This document shows positions 60,830 through 64,000 of a stretch of 64,000 nucleotides of DNA, in pieces. Made by a program: the position numbers and the translations under genes. Under the pieces are notes generated by a model. The model was not told the DNA's origin, searched no databases, and was given only the letters and a program-made list of their open reading frames with translations. The stretch's first letter is position 1. Each line of letters opens with the position of its first letter. This DNA comes from Ignavibacteria bacterium (GTDB lineage Bacteria; Bacteroidota; Ignavibacteria; Ignavibacteriales; Ignavibacteriaceae), in the NCBI GenBank assembly GCA_030684555.1, contig JAUXVN010000128.1, forward strand, positions 1-64,000, read 5' to 3'.

Positions 60830-63800
60830 TTAGGATATTAATTTTTCTATACTAATTTTACAATATAAATCGTTTATGTTCCAATCCTGAATGAAACCCT
60901 CTTCATTAACAACACTGTTTACGGATTCGGCTAAGGTTTCATTCGCAATATAGTCATTGAATTGATTGATTGCATTAAAAAGCGTCTCATCTGCAGAAAA
61001 ATTTATACGAATTCTGTCGGTCACTTCAAATCCGGCATCCTTTCGCATATTTTGGACACGATTTACAAACTCTCTTGCTAGTCCTTCCAGAATTAATTCT
61101 TCAGATAATTCTGTATCAAGGGCAACTGTTACTCCATCCTGGCTTTCAACTGACCACCCAGTAATTTCAGAACTTATTATTTCTACATCAGGCAGTGTAA
61201 TCAGAACATCAACTCCATTCAAATTTAGGGAGATTTCTTTCCCTTCTTCCAAGGATTTAATTTCATCTTTTCCGAAAGAACGAATTGCGTTTGCAACCGG
61301 ATTAACAATTTTCCCAAACTTTGGTCCGATTGACTTAAAATTAGGTTTAGCTGATTTATTTACTATACCAGAATCGTCTGCAAGTACTACAAGTTCTTTA
61401 ATATTCAACTCTTCTAAAATAACTTCCTGCATTTGAGTTAATGCATCTTTTTTATCATCTGCAACAACAACCATAATTTTTTTGAGAGGTTGTCTTACTT
61501 TAAGATTCAATTTTGCTCTCATTGCTCTTGTTATATAAACAACGTTTTGAGCAATTTCCATTTTACTTTCTAAAGATTTATCCATAAAAGTATGCTCAGG
61601 GAAATATGAAAGATGAACTGAATCAAATTCCTCTTTTTTCGAAATATTGTTTAAATTTTGATATAATTCCTCAGCAAGAAACGGAGTAAAAGGGGAAATT
61701 AATTTCGCTATCGTATTCAAACATTCGTATAAAGTTTGATATGCAGATAGTTTCTGAATATTCATTTCAGATTTCCAGAAACGGCGGCGGCTTCTTCTTA
61801 CATACCAATTGGAAAGTTGATCAATCGTAAATGATGATACAAGTCTTACGGCTTTAGTAACATCGTACGATTCAATATATCCTTCAAATTCAGATACTAC
61901 CGAATTAAGTTTAGATATTATCCATCTGTCAATTTCAGGTCGATCTTCGTATGGCAATAAGGCTTCTTTGAATTTGAATCCATCAATATTTGCATATAGA
62001 GCAAAGAATGAATAAGTATTCATCAAAGTACCGAAAAATTTTCTCTGTGTTTCTGCAAGAGATTCTTCATCAAAAAGAGTTGGACGCCACGGTGGACTAT
62101 TAAATACTAAATACCAACGTGTTGCATCCGAACCATATTTATCAAATAACATGAACGGGTCAACCGTATTCCCTTTTGACTTCGACATCTTCTGACCATT
62201 TTTGTCAAGAATCAAATCATTCACGAGTACATTTTTATAGGCTACTTTGTCGAATAACATAGTGCTTATTGCATGCATAGTATAAAACCAGCCGCGTGTT
62301 TGGTCAATTCCTTCAGAGATAAAGTCGGATGGGAAATTCTTTTCAAACCATTCTTTATTTTCAAATGGATAATGATATTGCGCAAATGGCATTGCACCGG
62401 AATCATACCAAACATCTATTAGTTCAGGTGTACGTTTGAATAGTTTACCATTCTTTTCAAAATAAATTTTGTCAACAAAAGGTTTGTGAAGGTCAATATT
62501 ATCAAGGTCTCGAACCGAAATTCTTTTTCCTTCTTCTTCAATAAATCCTTCTTTTAATTCTTCAATACTACCAATAGCAATGATCTCACCATCTTCACTT
62601 AACCAAATTGGAAGTGGTGTCGCCCAAAATCTGTCACGTGATAAAGCCCAGTCTTTATTATCTTCTAACCAATTACCGAATCTGCCTGAACCGACTTCCG
62701 GAGGATACCAATTAATAGTTTTGTTTAGTTCAACCATCCGTTCAGCAATTGCAGTTGTGCGAATAAACCAGGATTCACGTGCATAATAAATTACCGGGAC
62801 ATTATCGAATCGCCAGCTAAATGGATAAGAGTGTTCGATCGTTTCTTTTCTATAGAGTTTTCCTTCAGCACGAAGTTTCTGAATAATTCCAGCATCCGCA
62901 TCTTTAACGAATTGCCCTGCAAAATCAGTAATCGCTTCGGTAAAAAGACCTCCGCGTGTTACAGGTTGCAACATTGGAAGATTAAACTTTTTAGATATTT
63001 CATAATCGTCAGCACCAAAAGCCGGAGCAATATGAACTATTCCCGAACCATCTTCAGTGCTTACAAAATCACCCACTACAACGTAAAACGCTTTTTTATC
63101 AACGGGGACATATGGCATCAATTGTTCGTATTCTTTACCTTCTAATGCGGTGCCTTTAAATTCCTCGATAATCTCATAATCACCATCAATGACTGAAAGT
63201 CTTGCTTTTGCAAGAATTATATTTTTTTCTCTATGTTTAATTTTCACATAGTCAACATCAGCGCCGACTGCAAGGGCAACATTTGAAATCAAAGTCCAAG
63301 GAGTAGTTGTCCAAACAAGAATTGAAGCATCTTCATCCTTCAATTTAAAAAAGATATAAACAGATGGATCTTTTGTCATCTTGTAACCAAGCGCAAGTTC
63401 GTGTGAAGAAAGAACAGTCTCAGATCTTGGACATTGCGGAACAATTTTATAATCTTTATAGATTAAACCTTTATCAAATAAAGTTTTTAACGACCACCAA
63501 ACAGATTCAATATAATTGTTAGTGCAGGTAACATAAGCTGTTTCAAGATCAATCCAGTATCCCATTCGGGTTGTCATTTTTTCCCAAAGGTCTTTATATG
63601 TGAAAACAGAATCACGACAAGCTTTATTATATTTTTCGACTCCGAAAATAGGGATTTCACTTTTGTTTTTTATACCAAGAGCTTTTTCAACTTCAATTTC
63701 AACCGGAAGACCGTGTGTATCCCAACCTGCTTTTCGATGAACCTGATATCCTTTGAGTGTTTTATATCGACAAGCCATATCTTTTAAGGTTCGAGCCATT

Positions 63801-63976
63801 ACATGATGAATGCCGGGTTTTCCGTTAGCAGTTGGCGGACCTTCATAAAACGTAAATGATTTTTCTTCACTTCTCGAAGTGATACTTTTCTCAAATATTT
63901 TTTGATCTTCCCAGAACTTTAATATTTTTGATTCAACTGACGGGTAGTGAATATTTTCAGGATACTGCTTGAACAT
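60830..63976 (-). CDS. ileS: Isoleucyl-tRNA synthetase
   Basis: Class I aminoacyl-tRNA synthetase of 1048 residues that attaches isoleucine to tRNA-Ile, with an editing domain removing valine. The HIGH-type motif is GKPGIHHVMARTLKDM, followed by GWDTHGLPVEIEVEKALG; editing-domain strings are VWTTTPWTLISNVAL and GSGIVHIAPAFGADDYE; KMSKSKGNTVDPF is the ATP loop near 597-609. The sequence type and the absence of the C-terminal zinc-binding cysteines point to the eukaryote-like IleS2 group. It is complete: the ATG at 63976 starts MFKQYPENIHYPSVE. 15 bases separate its stop from the DksA-like gene start. Confidence 0.96.
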   Translation of the reverse strand: MFKQYPENIHYPSVESKILKFWEDQKIFEKSITSRSEEKSFTFYEGPPTANGKPGIHHVMARTLKDMACRYKTLKGYQVHRKAGWDTHGLPVEIEVEKALGIKNKSEIPIFGVEKYNKACRDSVFTYKDLWEKMTTRMGYWIDLETAYVTCTNNYIESVWWSLKTLFDKGLIYKDYKIVPQCPRSETVLSSHELALGYKMTKDPSVYIFFKLKDEDASILVWTTTPWTLISNVALAVGADVDYVKIKHREKNIILAKARLSVIDGDYEIIEEFKGTALEGKEYEQLMPYVPVDKKAFYVVVGDFVSTEDGSGIVHIAPAFGADDYEISKKFNLPMLQPVTRGGLFTEAITDFAGQFVKDADAGIIQKLRAEGKLYRKETIEHSYPFSWRFDNVPVIYYARESWFIRTTAIAERMVELNKTINWYPPEVGSGRFGNWLEDNKDWALSRDRFWATPLPIWLSEDGEIIAIGSIEELKEGFIEEEGKRISVRDLDNIDLHKPFVDKIYFEKNGKLFKRTPELIDVWYDSGAMPFAQYHYPFENKEWFEKNFPSDFISEGIDQTRGWFYTMHAISTMLFDKVAYKNVLVNDLILDKNGQKMSKSKGNTVDPFMLFDKYGSDATRWYLVFNSPPWRPTLFDEESLAETQRKFFGTLMNTYSFFALYANIDGFKFKEALLPYEDRPEIDRWIISKLNSVVSEFEGYIESYDVTKAVRLVSSFTIDQLSNWYVRRSRRRFWKSEMNIQKLSAYQTLYECLNTIAKLISPFTPFLAEELYQNLNNISKKEEFDSVHLSYFPEHTFMDKSLESKMEIAQNVVYITRAMRAKLNLKVRQPLKKIMVVVADDKKDALTQMQEVILEELNIKELVVLADDSGIVNKSAKPNFKSIGPKFGKIVNPVANAIRSFGKDEIKSLEEGKEISLNLNGVDVLITLPDVEIISSEITGWSVESQDGVTVALDTELSEELILEGLAREFVNRVQNMRKDAGFEVTDRIRINFSADETLFNAINQFNDYIANETLAESVNSVVNEEGFIQDWNINDLYCKISIEKLIS

Positions 63977-64000
63977 ATGAATAATAATCTATCTAAATTT

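Noticed and set aside
60495-60833. Phe-rich 112-codon ORF on the plus strand
   Set aside because: It is the complement of the Lys/Ala-rich tail of the DksA-like gene; poly-Lys DNA gives a Phe-rich frame on the other strand.

Overview
The window looks like a chromosomal segment of a member of the Ignavibacteria (Bacteroidota/Chlorobiota group). It is AT-rich. Eight large secreted proteins end in a type IX secretion (T9SS, Por) sorting domain with the motif YPNPFNPTT or YPNPFNPST. It also carries NarL-type two-component systems with Reg_prop sensors and AraC/TPR regulators typical of this group. Taxonomy is inferred from these families, not from a marker tree.

Layout. 1-829: the 3' end of an unidentified gene and an intergenic region with nested inverted repeats. 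830-4587: response regulator plus Reg_prop/Y_Y_Y sensor kinase. 4863-17114: six closely packed minus-strand genes for T9SS-exported proteins (Asp-box/YCF48 propellers, fibronectin-like and anchor domains), probably one transcript. 17258-18686: an IS element with its DDE transposase. 18687-24728: a sugar transferase, two tiny membrane proteins, another T9SS substrate, a phage-tail-collar protein, a GNAT enzyme and a lipoprotein lipase. 24891-26803: a palindromic operator-like site and a TPR/AraC-type regulator. 26856-29936: a single-chain restriction-modification enzyme, followed by 1.2 kb of decayed, palindrome-rich DNA. 31145-33748: a GLUG-repeat T9SS protein. 34193-37055: a second two-component pair whose kinase carries a frameshift. 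37610-44362: bacterioferritin, a type III polyketide synthase with its ICMT-like methyltransferase, an alpha/beta hydrolase, a di-heme peroxidase bracketed by two MITE-like copies, and an acetolactate-synthase-like enzyme. 44480-55487: a type I restriction-modification island (hsdR, a SIR2-PIN protein broken by one base, a REP-associated transposase, hsdM, fic, hsdS). 55914-56068: initiator tRNA and a partial copy of its 3' half. 56133-63976: housekeeping genes (YgjP-like protease, cysS, an rluD-like gene, lspA, a DksA-like protein with a histone-H1-like tail, ileS).

The most unusual theme is palindromic DNA living inside genes. In the type I island, REP-like palindromes with a GTAG/GTAA lead-in occur between genes and also in frame inside hsdM, hsdR and the RAYT transposase gene that may move them; they encode recurrent peptides (VGRISDS, RNGVSDY). 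Independently, the T9SS substrates carry different palindromes or short-repeat tracts in frame at the same two loops: one between the last strand-like segments of the sorting domain, one before the conserved ETIGFV segment. This suggests that these loops tolerate insertions and act as repeat landing sites.

The second theme is a defence island next to the initiator tRNA: a type I system with embedded Fic and SIR2-PIN genes, truncated copies of hsdM and hsdS, and a tRNA 3'-end duplicate. Two genes (the SIR2-PIN gene and a sensor kinase) are broken by a single base each. Whether this is biology or assembly error cannot be told from the sequence alone.
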